A stretch of DNA of 64,000 nt from Pandoraea iniqua (GCF_902459685.1 NZ_CABPSF010000001.1:806001-870000); one strand, 5' to 3'; positions 38,409-47,525 are shown, numbered from the stretch's first letter. Translations and numbers: made by a program. The notes: generated from the letters alone by a model not told the origin.

Positions 38409-40250
38409 ATGAATCATCCAATCGCTTTCTCCGAGTGGTGGCGGGTCTTGCAGATCGCGCAGACGACCGACGCCGCGCAGATTCGACGTGCCTATGCCGT
38501 GCGGCTGAAACAAGTGCGTCCGGAGGACGACGCGGAAGGCTTTCAGCGCCTGCGTGCCTGTTATGAATCCGCTTTGGCGTGGGCGCGTGCTCAAGCGCCG
38601 ATTGAGGACGAACCACCCGTTGCAGCGCACGTGGAACATACGGTCTCCGGCGAAAGTGTCGGCAATGCCGCTCACGCCGAACGCACGGAACGCTCGGAAG
38701 ATGCTTCCAGCGCAGGCAACAGCGATGCCGCCGACATCGTCCAGCAGGCCTTCACGGCTTTTCAAGAATGGCTGCGCAGCCTGCCTGACGACGTATGGCA
38801 ATACAACCGTGACACGATCGGCGATTTGGCCTCGGGCAACGATCTGCGTGTGATCGACTCGCTGGCACGGATGAAGTTATCGCCGGCGTTTGTTCAACTG
38901 GAATTCGCCGACGCATTTGAATATCACGCCATGTGCTTCACGGCGCACCCGAACAGCGCGCCGGCCATTCGCATGGTGCTTGCCGACGATTACCGGTGGG
39001 CGGATGACTTCCGCTCCGCCAGCCGCTTCGGTGCCGATCTGGCCAATGAGGCGCTGTGGCGTACGTCTGCCGACAACGAGTTTGCGCGGTTCGTCAAAGG
39101 CCGTAACCGCTCGCCGGCGACGGCACAACTGCTCGACGGCAAGCGGCCCGGGCCCGTCTGGAGGCCCATCGATAACGGCATTCTCACGGACATGCGCAAA
39201 GTGCTGACTCGTCTGGATAGCGAGCTGCGTGTGCTGCGAGACATGGCGTTCGAGCCCGAGTTGCTGGATGCGTGGCGTGCGGCAGTGTTCCGTCCGCGTG
39301 TGACGCAAGCCGCGGTTGCGTACATCGTTGCGATCGTGATTGCGCTCGCGACGTTCGGCGGCATTCGTCTGGCGACCGATACCGGCAACCCCCTGATCGA
39401 GTACCTGCGGGCGCACGAAGGCTTGGGGTTCGTTATCGTTGTCGGGGGGTGTCTGTTGACGGCCACCGTTCTGGTGGCGCTCGTCATAGGCGCGACGTAT
39501 CTGTTGGGCCTGCGCGTCCAGCAGGGTGTCCGGAAGGTCACCGAGGTCTGGACGGCTGGCTTCGGACGCCGGCCGTGGGTGGTCTACGGATGGTACGGGC
39601 TGGCAACATTCACGGGTGTGCTGTCGATCATCGGAGGGAGTACGATTTCGACGCTCCTCACCGTGCTTTCTTACATTGGCGCGATCTGGGCAGTCCTTGT
39701 GTCCGCGTCGCTGATCGTGCGCAAACCGATTGATATCGTGTGGGTGATGGCTTTCTACGTGTCCGCGACGACGGCCTTCTGGGCTGGTCTTGTGGGACAG
39801 GTCGGGTCATCCGACATCGTGAACTGCATGACGATTGCCTTCGGTGCGATTCGGCTATTTCCCGTCGTTCAGGACTGGCTGCGTGAAAAACACCCGAATG
39901 CCATTGTGTGGGCGCTGTTGGCCACTCTCGCTGTGGGCTGCATCGGTCTCGATGCCGGCTACATGATGGGATGGTCAATGCCCACGTGGCTTATGGTCGG
40001 CTTCTGGCTCTGGTGCGTCGTCGTCAATGTGCAAGCCAGTATCTTCTTTGTCGGCTACGTGTCGCATTGGCTGGTGGTCTACTTGCTCTGGATATTCCCC
40101 GTGACGATCATCGCGGTGGTGACGAAAACACTGCCCCCGTACTACGCCGCAGTCTTCGGCGTGTTGATTTTAGCGACGACGACATTGGTGCTCGAACTCT
40201 GGCGCCGATGGATGGCGAGCCCGCTTCCGCACCGGACGCCGACGCGTTGA
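38409..40250 (+). CDS. Polytopic membrane protein with degenerate J-like domain (HPD replaced by RPE)
   Basis: A 613-residue protein. Residues 8-60 follow the J-domain pattern (WWRVLQIAQTTDAAQIRRAY, then FQRLRACYESALAWARA), but the invariant HPD tripeptide is Arg37-Pro38-Glu39 in VRPEDD. A polar region of about 230 residues follows, then roughly ten membrane helices from about residue 297 to the C-terminus. It is immediately downstream of hscC in the same direction, like the DjlB/DjlC partners of E. coli HscC, so it is the probable co-chaperone. Whether RPE can stimulate the Hsp70 ATPase is open. Function of the membrane half is unknown. Confidence 0.8.
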   Translation: MNHPIAFSEWWRVLQIAQTTDAAQIRRAYAVRLKQVRPEDDAEGFQRLRACYESALAWARAQAPIEDEPPVAAHVEHTVSGESVGNAAHAERTERSEDASSAGNSDAADIVQQAFTAFQEWLRSLPDDVWQYNRDTIGDLASGNDLRVIDSLARMKLSPAFVQLEFADAFEYHAMCFTAHPNSAPAIRMVLADDYRWADDFRSASRFGADLANEALWRTSADNEFARFVKGRNRSPATAQLLDGKRPGPVWRPIDNGILTDMRKVLTRLDSELRVLRDMAFEPELLDAWRAAVFRPRVTQAAVAYIVAIVIALATFGGIRLATDTGNPLIEYLRAHEGLGFVIVVGGCLLTATVLVALVIGATYLLGLRVQQGVRKVTEVWTAGFGRRPWVVYGWYGLATFTGVLSIIGGSTISTLLTVLSYIGAIWAVLVSASLIVRKPIDIVWVMAFYVSATTAFWAGLVGQVGSSDIVNCMTIAFGAIRLFPVVQDWLREKHPNAIVWALLATLAVGCIGLDAGYMMGWSMPTWLMVGFWLWCVVVNVQASIFFVGYVSHWLVVYLLWIFPVTIIAVVTKTLPPYYAAVFGVLILATTTLVLELWRRWMASPLPHRTPTR

Positions 40251-40287
40251 TCGATCTGTACAACGTCAGCGCGGCATCGGTGCAGCA

Positions 40288-41259
40288 TCAGTGCGACGAC
40301 ACATAAGCGGCACCGGCGAACGGGACGGGGATAGCAAAGCTTTCACGCATGCGCCTCGACTCGGCCGCCGGTGTCAGGCCGAATAGCCGCTTGAACTCGC
40401 GGCTGAATTGCGACGCGCTCGTGTAACCCACGGCGTGGCTCGCCACTTCAGCGCTCATGCCCTGACGCACCATCAGCAATCTCGCCTGATGCAGACGTGT
40501 CGACTTCACGTACTGCATCGGCGACACCTGCGTAATCGCCTTGAAGTGGCTATGAAAGCTCGGCACGCTCATGCCCGCGGCGTCGGCCAGTTGTGTCACG
40601 TCGAGCGGTTCGGCATATCCGGCGTGAATGCGCTGTAGCGATCGGCCGATCTTGCCGAACTGTCCGCGCATCGCCAGCGCCTCTCGCATCGCACCGCCTT
40701 GCGCGCCCGTCAGCACCCGGAAATAGATTTCACGCAACAGACCCGGGCCCAATATCGCGGCGTCAAGCGGTCGCGACATGGCCTCGAGAAAGCGCAGCAC
40801 CGACGCTTGCATGGCGTCGTCCATCGGCGTCGACATCATGCTCTGCGGTGCATCGACGTGAGCCGTCATGCCCTCGCGTTCAATCTGCGCCATCAACTCG
40901 GCCGCCAACGCAAAATCAAGATGCAGATACAGCGCGAGCAGCGGCCGCTCGGGTGTTGCGTCGGTTTCCATGGTGAAAGGCACGGGCACCGAGACGGCGA
41001 GATAGTGGTGCTCGTCGTACACGTACAACTGATCGCCGAAATACCCGCGCTTTCGCCCCTGACACACGATCACGATGCCGGGGTCGTACAGCACCGGCGT
41101 GCGCGATAGCGCGCGATCTGAGCGCAGGATGCGAACGCTTGGCAGCGCGGTCAGGTTGTAGCCCTCTGAGGGGGCCAACGTGCGCAGCAAGGCAACCGTG
41201 TGGGCTCGCGTGGACGGCGCCGTTTCCGGAGGCCGCCGGTCGGCAATGCTTTTGATCAT
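40288..41259 (-). CDS. AraC-family transcriptional regulator with AraC_N-type sensor domain
   Basis: A 323-residue regulator. The N-terminal half (residues about 25-190) is the AraC_N/type-II domain found in many proteobacterial regulators (VLYDPGIVIVCQGRKRGYFGDQ, HYLAVSVPVPF). The C-terminal DNA-binding part shows TQLADAAGMSVPSFHSHFKAIT and EVASHAVGYTSASQFSREFKRLFG, each in part. The ATG at 41257-41259 is used; a TTG four codons upstream is possible. It is divergent from an SDR gene that starts at 41354, and regulators of this subtype typically control such neighbouring SDRs. Effector unknown. Confidence 0.9.
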   Translation of the reverse strand: MIKSIADRRPPETAPSTRAHTVALLRTLAPSEGYNLTALPSVRILRSDRALSRTPVLYDPGIVIVCQGRKRGYFGDQLYVYDEHHYLAVSVPVPFTMETDATPERPLLALYLHLDFALAAELMAQIEREGMTAHVDAPQSMMSTPMDDAMQASVLRFLEAMSRPLDAAILGPGLLREIYFRVLTGAQGGAMREALAMRGQFGKIGRSLQRIHAGYAEPLDVTQLADAAGMSVPSFHSHFKAITQVSPMQYVKSTRLHQARLLMVRQGMSAEVASHAVGYTSASQFSREFKRLFGLTPAAESRRMRESFAIPVPFAGAAYVSSH

Positions 41260-41353
41260 AGTTTTAGGCAAGAATATTAGCGAAATCCGGCTTAATCGCC
41301 TCTGGCGTCGAGACTAGTATGCATTCTCCATGCAACGTTTGAGAGAGGCAACC

Positions 41354-42184
41354 ATGGCATCGAACAAGATTTTGCTTATCACCGGCGTCAGCAGCGGCTT
41401 TGGCCGCGCGCTCGCACAAGAGGCACTGTCGGCCGGACATACCGTGGTGGGGACCGTGAGAAGCGAGGAGGCGAAGCGTGATTTCGAATCGCTCTCGCCG
41501 TCGGCCGCCGGGCGGGTACTGGACGTCACCGACTTCGACCGTATCGACGACGTCGTGTCGGAGATCGAGGCGAGTGTGGGGCCGGTCGACGTGCTGGTGA
41601 ACAACGCGGGCTATGGCCACGAAGGCGTTCTGGAAGAGTCGCCGCTGTCGGAAATGCGCCGTCAGTTCGACGTGAATGTCTTCGGCGCGGTAGCCATGAT
41701 GAAAGCGGTACTGCCCTTCATGCGCGCGCGCCGACGGGGCCACATTCTGAACATCACGTCGATGGGTGGCTACATCACGATGCCGGGCATCGCCTATTAC
41801 TGCGGCAGCAAATTCGCGCTGGAAGGGATTTCGGAAAGCCTCGGCAAAGAGGTCAAGGCCTTCGGCATCGCGGTGACGGCGGTGGCGCCCGGCTCATTCC
41901 GGACCGATTGGGCAGGGCGCTCGATGACGCGCACGCCGCGCTCGATTGCCGACTACGACGAAGTGTTCAATCCGGTGCGCGCGGCGCGGGAAGAGAAGAA
42001 CGGCAAACAACTCGGCGATCCCGTGAAAGCGGCGCGCGCGATGCTGGCTGCGATCGCAGCAGAACATCCTCCGGCGCATCTGCTGCTCGGCAGCGACGCC
42101 CTCAAACTCGTGCGGGACAAATTGTCCGCCATGAGAGCAGAGCTCGACGCGTGGGAGTCACTGACGGTGTCGACCGACGGTTGA
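41354..42184 (+). CDS. Short-chain dehydrogenase/reductase
   Basis: A 276-residue SDR: TGVSSGFGRALAQEA near the N-terminus, VLVNNAGYGHEG, and the catalytic residues in ITSMGG and AYYCGSKFALEG. The extended C-terminus (EHPPAHLLLGSDALKLVRDKL) is that of the oxidoreductase group also seen at 25.4-27.2 kb, so the three are paralogues. AGAGAGG lies five bases before the ATG at 41354. Its divergent AraC-type partner probably activates or represses it. Substrate unknown. Confidence 0.9.
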   Translation: MASNKILLITGVSSGFGRALAQEALSAGHTVVGTVRSEEAKRDFESLSPSAAGRVLDVTDFDRIDDVVSEIEASVGPVDVLVNNAGYGHEGVLEESPLSEMRRQFDVNVFGAVAMMKAVLPFMRARRRGHILNITSMGGYITMPGIAYYCGSKFALEGISESLGKEVKAFGIAVTAVAPGSFRTDWAGRSMTRTPRSIADYDEVFNPVRAAREEKNGKQLGDPVKAARAMLAAIAAEHPPAHLLLGSDALKLVRDKLSAMRAELDAWESLTVSTDG

Positions 42185-42218
42185 TGGCGACGCCGGTGCG
42201 TCTGAGTCGTCGGTCAGA

Positions 42219-43232
42219 TCAGCGGAACGCCGCCTTCAGAAATGCCGCCACGTCAGCCGGCGACTCTGCCTGTCCTTGGGGATCGCCGCCCATCGTGACG
42301 CCGCGCGTCAGACAGCGTTTCGACTCCGCTGTGGCGGCAGCGCCCGTCAGGGACTGGCCGTCGTGAGTCATCGTGAACGAGCGACGGTCGAGATCATAAA
42401 CACCGCGGCATTCTCGCCCGCTTGTCGCCAACGGTACCGAGCGAATCGATGTCGGCCGGTCGAACGCGTGATAGGCGTTCGGATATTCCTTGACGACCAC
42501 CTGCGCGCCCTTCGCGCGCAGCGTGTCCGCGTAAGCCACGCAGGGGGCGGCTGGCGTGTAGTTGTCCTTGCCGCCGACCAGCATCATCACGGGGGCGCCA
42601 TCGAGCCGCGCCGATGCGTAAGAAATGCCGCAGGAAGGATAGAACGCCACATGGGCGGCAAAACGCAGATCGTTATCCGCCGCAATCTGTTGAAACGGCG
42701 CGAGCGCGGAATAGAGCGATGCGAACCCGCCCCGCGAAAATCCCATCACGGCGATTCGATGCTTATCAATGCGCGGGTCGGTTGCCAGCAAGCGCAGGGC
42801 TGCATAAGCATCGGCAATATCGGCCGCCATCGAAAGCTGTGTCTGATCCTTCTCGGTGTTTCGGATGCCGCGTCCAGTGAAGCTGTCCACGATGAAGCTG
42901 GCATACCCCAACGCATTCATTCGTGCGGCCCACACGCGTTCCCCGGGATTCACGCCGCTGCTGCCATGCAGGATGATCACTGCGGGAACGACCGGCGGCG
43001 CGTTCTCCGGCAGCGTCAGCGTGCCTTCAATGATGGCTTTGCTGTTACCGGTGTAGTTCGCGAGAAAATCGCCGGTACTGCGGGGCGTCACCGACGCGAA
43101 GGCGATGACGCCGCTGCGCCCGTCGGCCAGCGATGCCGTGACAGCCGAGTTGCCGGTGCCCGTCGATGCGCACGCCACCAGCACACTGGCGGCGAGCGCC
43201 GAGAGAAGGCGCCCGGCGGCGAAACGAATCAT
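42219..43232 (-). CDS. Lipoprotein-anchored dienelactone hydrolase-family alpha/beta hydrolase
   Basis: A 337-residue alpha/beta hydrolase exported as a lipoprotein: the signal ends in the lipobox LVAC (cysteine at about residue 21). The catalytic triad is visible: nucleophile Ser in MGFSRGGFAS, Asp in VGGKDNYTPA and His in AYHAFDRP; ILHGSSGVNPGE contains the oxyanion loop. Family members are esterases, lactonases or depolymerases, and the substrate is not evident. The ATG at 43230-43232 overlaps the upstream gene's stop by 4 nt, so the two are translated together, with the unknown protein first. Confidence 0.88.
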   Translation of the reverse strand: MIRFAAGRLLSALAASVLVACASTGTGNSAVTASLADGRSGVIAFASVTPRSTGDFLANYTGNSKAIIEGTLTLPENAPPVVPAVIILHGSSGVNPGERVWAARMNALGYASFIVDSFTGRGIRNTEKDQTQLSMAADIADAYAALRLLATDPRIDKHRIAVMGFSRGGFASLYSALAPFQQIAADNDLRFAAHVAFYPSCGISYASARLDGAPVMMLVGGKDNYTPAAPCVAYADTLRAKGAQVVVKEYPNAYHAFDRPTSIRSVPLATSGRECRGVYDLDRRSFTMTHDGQSLTGAAATAESKRCLTRGVTMGGDPQGQAESPADVAAFLKAAFR

Positions 43233-44008
43233 CCCTCGGCCTTCGCAAAGCGACTCTGCACGGCGACGAGCGGGTCGTCCGTTGTCGCGACCAGCCAAAG
43301 GTTCGCCTGCTCCACGATGAGGCGATTGTGATCTTTCAACGGACCCATCGCGGCCGCCGCTTTCCAGACCACGGGGGCGGTTTTGCTCTTGCGTCCCGAT
43401 GCTGCACCCACGAGCAGGCAGTGAGGGCCGAGTGGCAGCGATACGAACGGCAGGCCCGGGCTGATGGCCAGACGCCAGTCGATGAATGGCGCGTCACCGA
43501 TGAGCAACGACGCGGGCAAGCCGTAGAGCACCGTGAAGTCGTATAACGCCAGTTGCTCGCGCATGCCCGAGTAGCCGCGACGAATGTCTTCTACGATGGC
43601 CGCACGGATTTCATCGTCGAACATCGCCTCTCCCGAATACCGCACGAAGGCTTCGCGCGCGGTTTTTTGATAGGCGCTGAATAGTCCCAGCGAGAGGCAA
43701 TCCGCAACGGCACGCTGCACTTCCGCGGCAGAGCCCGCGTCTTCCGGCTTTCCCAACTGTGCTGCTTTCAGAAACCTTGCAAGTCCCGCTTCCTGAATCG
43801 GCGGCCCTTCGACGGTGGCATCGTCGGCAACCGTCTTGTCGAGCGGCACGTAGATGTAGGCCTCGGAGGCGAAGTGCGACTTCTTGCCCTCGTCGAACTT
43901 GACTTCGCCATCGGTGCAATCGAGATAGCGGGTGCCGATTCGACCATGCTCCCAGACCCAATTCTTCAGGAAGGGACGTAACGGATGCAGCTTGTCGTGA
44001 TCAGCCAT
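43229..44008 (-). CDS. Uncharacterised protein, organisation reminiscent of DUF4238
   Basis: A 259-residue soluble protein with no signal peptide. An N-terminal part with alternating aromatic and basic residues (FLKNWVWEHGRIGTRYLD, SHFASEAYIYV) and a later SLLIGDAPFIDWRL followed by FVSLPLGPHCLLVG recall the layout of DUF4238 proteins, but this is a by-eye likeness only. DUF4238 genes are frequent in accessory and defence-rich DNA. GGAG six bases before the ATG at 44008 sets the start. It is coupled by a 4-nt overlap with the lipoprotein hydrolase gene, an unusual pairing for which I can offer no function. Confidence 0.6.
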   Translation of the reverse strand: MADHDKLHPLRPFLKNWVWEHGRIGTRYLDCTDGEVKFDEGKKSHFASEAYIYVPLDKTVADDATVEGPPIQEAGLARFLKAAQLGKPEDAGSAAEVQRAVADCLSLGLFSAYQKTAREAFVRYSGEAMFDDEIRAAIVEDIRRGYSGMREQLALYDFTVLYGLPASLLIGDAPFIDWRLAISPGLPFVSLPLGPHCLLVGAASGRKSKTAPVVWKAAAAMGPLKDHNRLIVEQANLWLVATTDDPLVAVQSRFAKAEG

Positions 44009-44059
44009 TGAATTCTCCAAGTGCCCCAGTATAGGTTCAACGTGTGGTCAGCCGCGCCA

Positions 44060-44692
44060 TCAGCCAACCGGCTTACGCCACACGCTGGCCAGCCACGGCT
44101 GCTGCTCGCGCGGCAGACCGGTGGGGCGGTAATAGTGTTCGAGTTCGATAAAGCCGGCACGCTCGACAAACTGGCGCCACGTCTCCAGATCGTGGAATGC
44201 GCCGTAACGCCCGTGGTGCCAGCCTTCCTGATTAGTCCCTCGCGGATTGGAACTGAACAGCACGCCACCGGGTTTGAGCGTCGCGTACAACTCTCGCAGT
44301 ACGCGCGGCAATTCCTGACTCGGCACATGGAACAGCACGGCATTCGCGAAGATGCCGTCAAAGTGCGATGCGGGCAAATCCAGTTGGAGAAAATCCTGCT
44401 GCCAGACTTCGCAGCCCGAGTCCTCCCGCGCCATCGCCACAAAGCGCTCGGCCCCTTCAAGCCCGATCGCGCGATGCCCCATCGCAGTGAACGCCTTGAG
44501 ATCGCGCCCCGGGCCGCAACCGAAATCGAGAATCGTGAAGGGCTGTGTGCCATTGATATGACGCAACAACGCCGACATGTTTTGCGAAACGTCGTGGTCG
44601 CGCGTGCCCTCGCGGAAGTCTTCCGCGTTGGTGTTGTAGTGCTGCAACGTACCAGCACTGATGGTGTCGAGTTTGGGGGGCGTGGGTGTCAT
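44060..44692 (-). CDS. Class I SAM-dependent methyltransferase
   Basis: A 210-residue Rossmann-fold methyltransferase. Motif I is ILDFGCGPGRDLKAF, the acidic end of strand 2 is in IGLEGAERFV, and motif III/IV are in FDGIFANAVLFHVPSQELPRVL and LKPGGVLFSSNPRG. It resembles UbiE/Tellurite-resistance-type small-molecule methyltransferases. A C-terminal Trp/Arg-rich end closes the fold. It sits 51 bp upstream of the DUF4238-like gene and follows a serine-hydrolase gene by 12 bp, all on the minus strand, so these four could be one transcript. Acceptor substrate unknown. Confidence 0.88.
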   Translation of the reverse strand: MTPTPPKLDTISAGTLQHYNTNAEDFREGTRDHDVSQNMSALLRHINGTQPFTILDFGCGPGRDLKAFTAMGHRAIGLEGAERFVAMAREDSGCEVWQQDFLQLDLPASHFDGIFANAVLFHVPSQELPRVLRELYATLKPGGVLFSSNPRGTNQEGWHHGRYGAFHDLETWRQFVERAGFIELEHYYRPTGLPREQQPWLASVWRKPVG

Positions 44693-44704
44693 GAAGTGAG
44701 CGTG

Positions 44705-46081
44705 TTACGGGTGAGTCATCAGGTAGTCCGCCACGGCCTGATACGCGGGCAGTGACGTCGGATCGTTGGCCGAATTGCTGGCGGTCGGATGTGAGCTGAA
44801 GCGCGCGATCACCATTTGCGCCGCGGGGTCGACGTAGATCGCCTGCCCGTGGACGCCGCGCGCCATGAACGCGCCGTGGGCATTGTGCGATACCCACCAC
44901 ATGCCGCTGTAGCTCCAGCCCTTGAGCAGGTCATAGCCGGCCTTCGAAAATTTGGCCTTGTCGCCGCCCGCCCGAATGTGATCGATGGCCTGCTTCGGCA
45001 CCAGCCGCTTGCCGTTGATCGTGCCGCCTTCCAGCATCAATTCACCGATGCGCGCCATGTCGCGCAATCCAGCGCTGAAGCCGCCACCTGCGAAGGGCGT
45101 GCCAAGCGAGTCGACGGTGTAATAAGCGTCTTGTTCTGCGCCCATGCGCTGCCAGATGCGTTCGGATAGCAACTGCGCAACCGACTTGCCGGTCTTGCGC
45201 GCGATGATCCATCCCAGCGCATCGGTGTTGACCGTCTTGTAAGCGAAGGCCGTGCCGTGCTCGCCCTGTTTGCGCACGGTTTGAAGGTATTCCCAATAGG
45301 TTCTTGGCCCGGTATAACCGCGCGGTTTGGGCAGGGGGCTTCCCGCGTCGGCATGGCGCCAGACTTCCGCATTGGGGTCGCTATAGTCCTCGCTGTATTG
45401 CAGCCCGGTCGTCATGTCCATGACCTGACGCACCGTGGCGTCGCCAAAGGCGCTTTGTCGAAGTTCGGGAACGATGGTGTCGACGCGCGCGTTCTCGTCG
45501 ATCACGCCTTCTGCGACGAGCATTTCGCCGAGCAAGCCGGTCAGCGATTTCGTCACCGACATCGCGCCGTGCTGCCCATTGGCATCGAGGCAGCCGGCGT
45601 AGCGTTCATACACCACGCGGCCCTTGTGCAGCACGATGACGCCGTCCGTATAGTTGGCATCGAACGCCTGCCGCCAACTCATTTTCACGTCGCGGCCAAT
45701 CGGTGTGAAGGTGACGGCATCGATGCCTGCGTCGATCTTCCGGGCCAATGGCACGGCGGCGCCGGGGCCGCGCGACACGCCGACGGTCGGCATGAGTTCG
45801 CGGAAATGGCAGACGGTCCAGCGCGACTTGGGGAACGTGAAGTAATCGCCATCGGTAAAGCGGATGGCCTTGTCGTCAGGCGGCGGAGACCCGGTCATCC
45901 AGCCGAGCGTGCGCGGATCGGACTGGGTCGCGCTCAAGGGGGCAGCGGTCTCGGCCAGCGCGACCGGCGCAACGACGGCGGCACAAAGTATCGACGCGCC
46001 GAAAAGGGCCGCGATGGCACGACGGGATGGCGTTTCTGTTCTGATCGGCAAGTTGAGCTTTGGTAAGGAGTGAGCGGACAC
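44705..46081 (-). CDS. Beta-lactamase-fold serine hydrolase (NylB/EstB-like, family S12-related)
   Basis: A 458-residue penicillin-binding-protein-fold hydrolase. The SxxK motif is Ser175-Val-Thr-Lys178 in MSVTKSLTG, the second motif corresponds to FAYKTVNTDALGWI, and the third (KTG-like) to GVHGQAIYVDP. The stretch GVIVLHKGRVVYERY is shared with 6-aminohexanoate-dimer hydrolases (NylB) and EstB-type esterases. Residues about 20-43 look like a signal sequence, so it is probably periplasmic. It starts with GTG (46079-46081) and no better start is seen. Ester or amide hydrolysis is likely; beta-lactam resistance should not be assumed. Confidence 0.85.
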   Translation of the reverse strand: MSAHSLPKLNLPIRTETPSRRAIAALFGASILCAAVVAPVALAETAAPLSATQSDPRTLGWMTGSPPPDDKAIRFTDGDYFTFPKSRWTVCHFRELMPTVGVSRGPGAAVPLARKIDAGIDAVTFTPIGRDVKMSWRQAFDANYTDGVIVLHKGRVVYERYAGCLDANGQHGAMSVTKSLTGLLGEMLVAEGVIDENARVDTIVPELRQSAFGDATVRQVMDMTTGLQYSEDYSDPNAEVWRHADAGSPLPKPRGYTGPRTYWEYLQTVRKQGEHGTAFAYKTVNTDALGWIIARKTGKSVAQLLSERIWQRMGAEQDAYYTVDSLGTPFAGGGFSAGLRDMARIGELMLEGGTINGKRLVPKQAIDHIRAGGDKAKFSKAGYDLLKGWSYSGMWWVSHNAHGAFMARGVHGQAIYVDPAAQMVIARFSSHPTASNSANDPTSLPAYQAVADYLMTHP

Positions 46082-46138
46082 CGAATCTGTCCGTCAGTAT
46101 GCCACCGAAGCCCTTTAGAACTTGCCGGGGGAATGCCG

Positions 46139-46600
46139 TCACGCGTTATCGGGGGCGCCAACCCGATGCGCCTCCAGCGCGCGGGCATACGCCGTCAAAC
46201 CCGCGGCCACGGCTTGTTGCTGGTCGTCGCTCAATTGTGTCAACGCGCTGGTGACTTGCTGCCGGCCATAGTCGTTGATCGACGCCAATGTCCGCTTGCC
46301 GCGCGGCGTCAACGTCAGCAGCTTGGCACGCGCATCTCCACGACTGACGGTTTCCTTCAATTCCCCAGCTTCGATCAATTTGCGAACCATCCGGCTGATG
46401 CTGGATTTTTCGAGATTGAGGAATTCAGCGAGCTCCGCCGCCGTCATGGCGTGGCGTACGCCGATTTCCATAATCGCGTGAACGGCTGACGGCGAATAGT
46501 CTGTGCCGGCCAACGTCGTGCGCATGAAACCCAACTCTCGCACCATCTTTCGTGACGCCGCTCGAATGGCATCGATCAGCAAGGTGTCGACATCCGGCAT
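46139..46600 (-). CDS. MarR-family transcriptional regulator
   Basis: A 153-residue winged-helix regulator: MTAAELAEFLNLEKSSISRMVRKLIEAGELKETVS (recognition helix and wing, residues about 52-86) flanked by dimerisation helices. It is divergent from an SDR gene at 46726. A perfect dyad at 46632-46646, in the shared region, is a strong operator candidate. Its first 60 residues resemble the MarR part of the MarR-GNAT fusion encoded at 49.7 kb (ELGFMRTTLA, SPSAVHAIMEIG), so the two are paralogues. Ligand unknown. Confidence 0.9.
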   Translation of the reverse strand: MPDVDTLLIDAIRAASRKMVRELGFMRTTLAGTDYSPSAVHAIMEIGVRHAMTAAELAEFLNLEKSSISRMVRKLIEAGELKETVSRGDARAKLLTLTPRGKRTLASINDYGRQQVTSALTQLSDDQQQAVAAGLTAYARALEAHRVGAPDNA

Positions 46601-46631
46601 TTTTGATTCTCGATTGATTTATGAAAACAAT

Positions 46632-46646
46632 GTTGTACGATACAAC
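46632..46646. promoter_or_regulatory. MarR-type operator
   Basis: GTTGTA-CGA-TACAAC is a perfect 15-bp inverted repeat between the divergent MarR and SDR genes. On the minus strand TTGTAT followed after about 18 bp by TAAAT-like sequence could be the MarR promoter, so binding here would block it. Confidence 0.65.
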
Positions 46647-46725
46647 TAATTCGTGTCGCCGGCCATTGTTTTTGTCACGGGCACTACACGGTTCGCGTGA
46701 GAGGTTGCAACGTTCAGGGGGCACC

Positions 46726-47520
46726 ATGGAAACATCGTCGCAAGCCGAAGATTCGACGCCGCGCCGTGGCCGTATGGCGGGTCGCGTGGGGCTGGTCACC
46801 GGAGGCGGCAGCGGCATTGGCCGCGCGACGGCGCTCCTGATGGCGCGTGAAGGTGCCGAGGCTGTGGTGATTGCTGGGCGTCGTTCGGCGGCGGGTGAAG
46901 CCGTGGCTGCCGAATGCCGCGCGGCGGGCGCACAAGGCTTGTACGTGCCAACCGACGTGACGCGCGAGGAAGACGTGGCGAATCTGGTCCAGACCACGCT
47001 TGCCCAGTTCGGCCGTCTCGATGTCGCGTTCAACAATGCGGGTTTTCAGGAGCGCCGTGCGCCGGTCGAAGCGCAGGACACGGCGGTCTACGAGCGCGTG
47101 TTCGACGCCAATGTCCGATCGGTTTTCCTGTGTCTCAAATACCAAGTGCCGGTCATGGCTGAACAGGGTGGCGGCCGCATCGTCATCAACGCGTCGGTCA
47201 GCGGCATGCGCAATCCGAATCCGGGGCTGGCGCTTTACTCGGCGTCCAAGGCCGCCGTGATTTCACTGATGCGTTCGGCGGCGATGGAATGTGCGCCTCG
47301 CGGCGTTCGTATCAACGCCGTCGCACCGGGGCGTGTCGTGACCGACATGATGCTGGCGTCCGGTATCGCCGACATGTCCGCCGTTGCCGCTGGCCTGCCG
47401 TTGCGCCGGATGGGGCAGCCGGAGGAAGTCGCCGAGGCAGTTGTCTGGCTAGCGTCGGACGAGGCGTCGTTTGTCGTCGGGCACGTCTTGGCGGCGGACG
47501 GCGGATTTAGTGCGTCGTGA
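46726..47520 (+). CDS. Short-chain dehydrogenase/reductase (glucose 1-dehydrogenase-like)
   Basis: A 264-residue classical SDR: TGGGSGIGRATALLM, FNNAGFQ, catalytic residues in INASVSG and ALYSASKAAVISL, and the tail GHVLAADGGFSAS characteristic of the FabG/glucose-dehydrogenase branch. AGGGGG lies five bases before the ATG at 46726; the longer upstream frame crosses the MarR operator and is rejected. It is divergent from, and likely repressed by, the MarR-type regulator. Substrate unknown. Confidence 0.9.
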   Translation: METSSQAEDSTPRRGRMAGRVGLVTGGGSGIGRATALLMAREGAEAVVIAGRRSAAGEAVAAECRAAGAQGLYVPTDVTREEDVANLVQTTLAQFGRLDVAFNNAGFQERRAPVEAQDTAVYERVFDANVRSVFLCLKYQVPVMAEQGGGRIVINASVSGMRNPNPGLALYSASKAAVISLMRSAAMECAPRGVRINAVAPGRVVTDMMLASGIADMSAVAAGLPLRRMGQPEEVAEAVVWLASDEASFVVGHVLAADGGFSAS

Positions 47521-47525
47521 CTACC

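Noticed and set aside
44705-46081. Beta-lactamase resistance gene
   Set aside because: Only the fold is shared; motif spacing and the GVHGQ third motif fit NylB/EstB-type hydrolases better than class C beta-lactamases.
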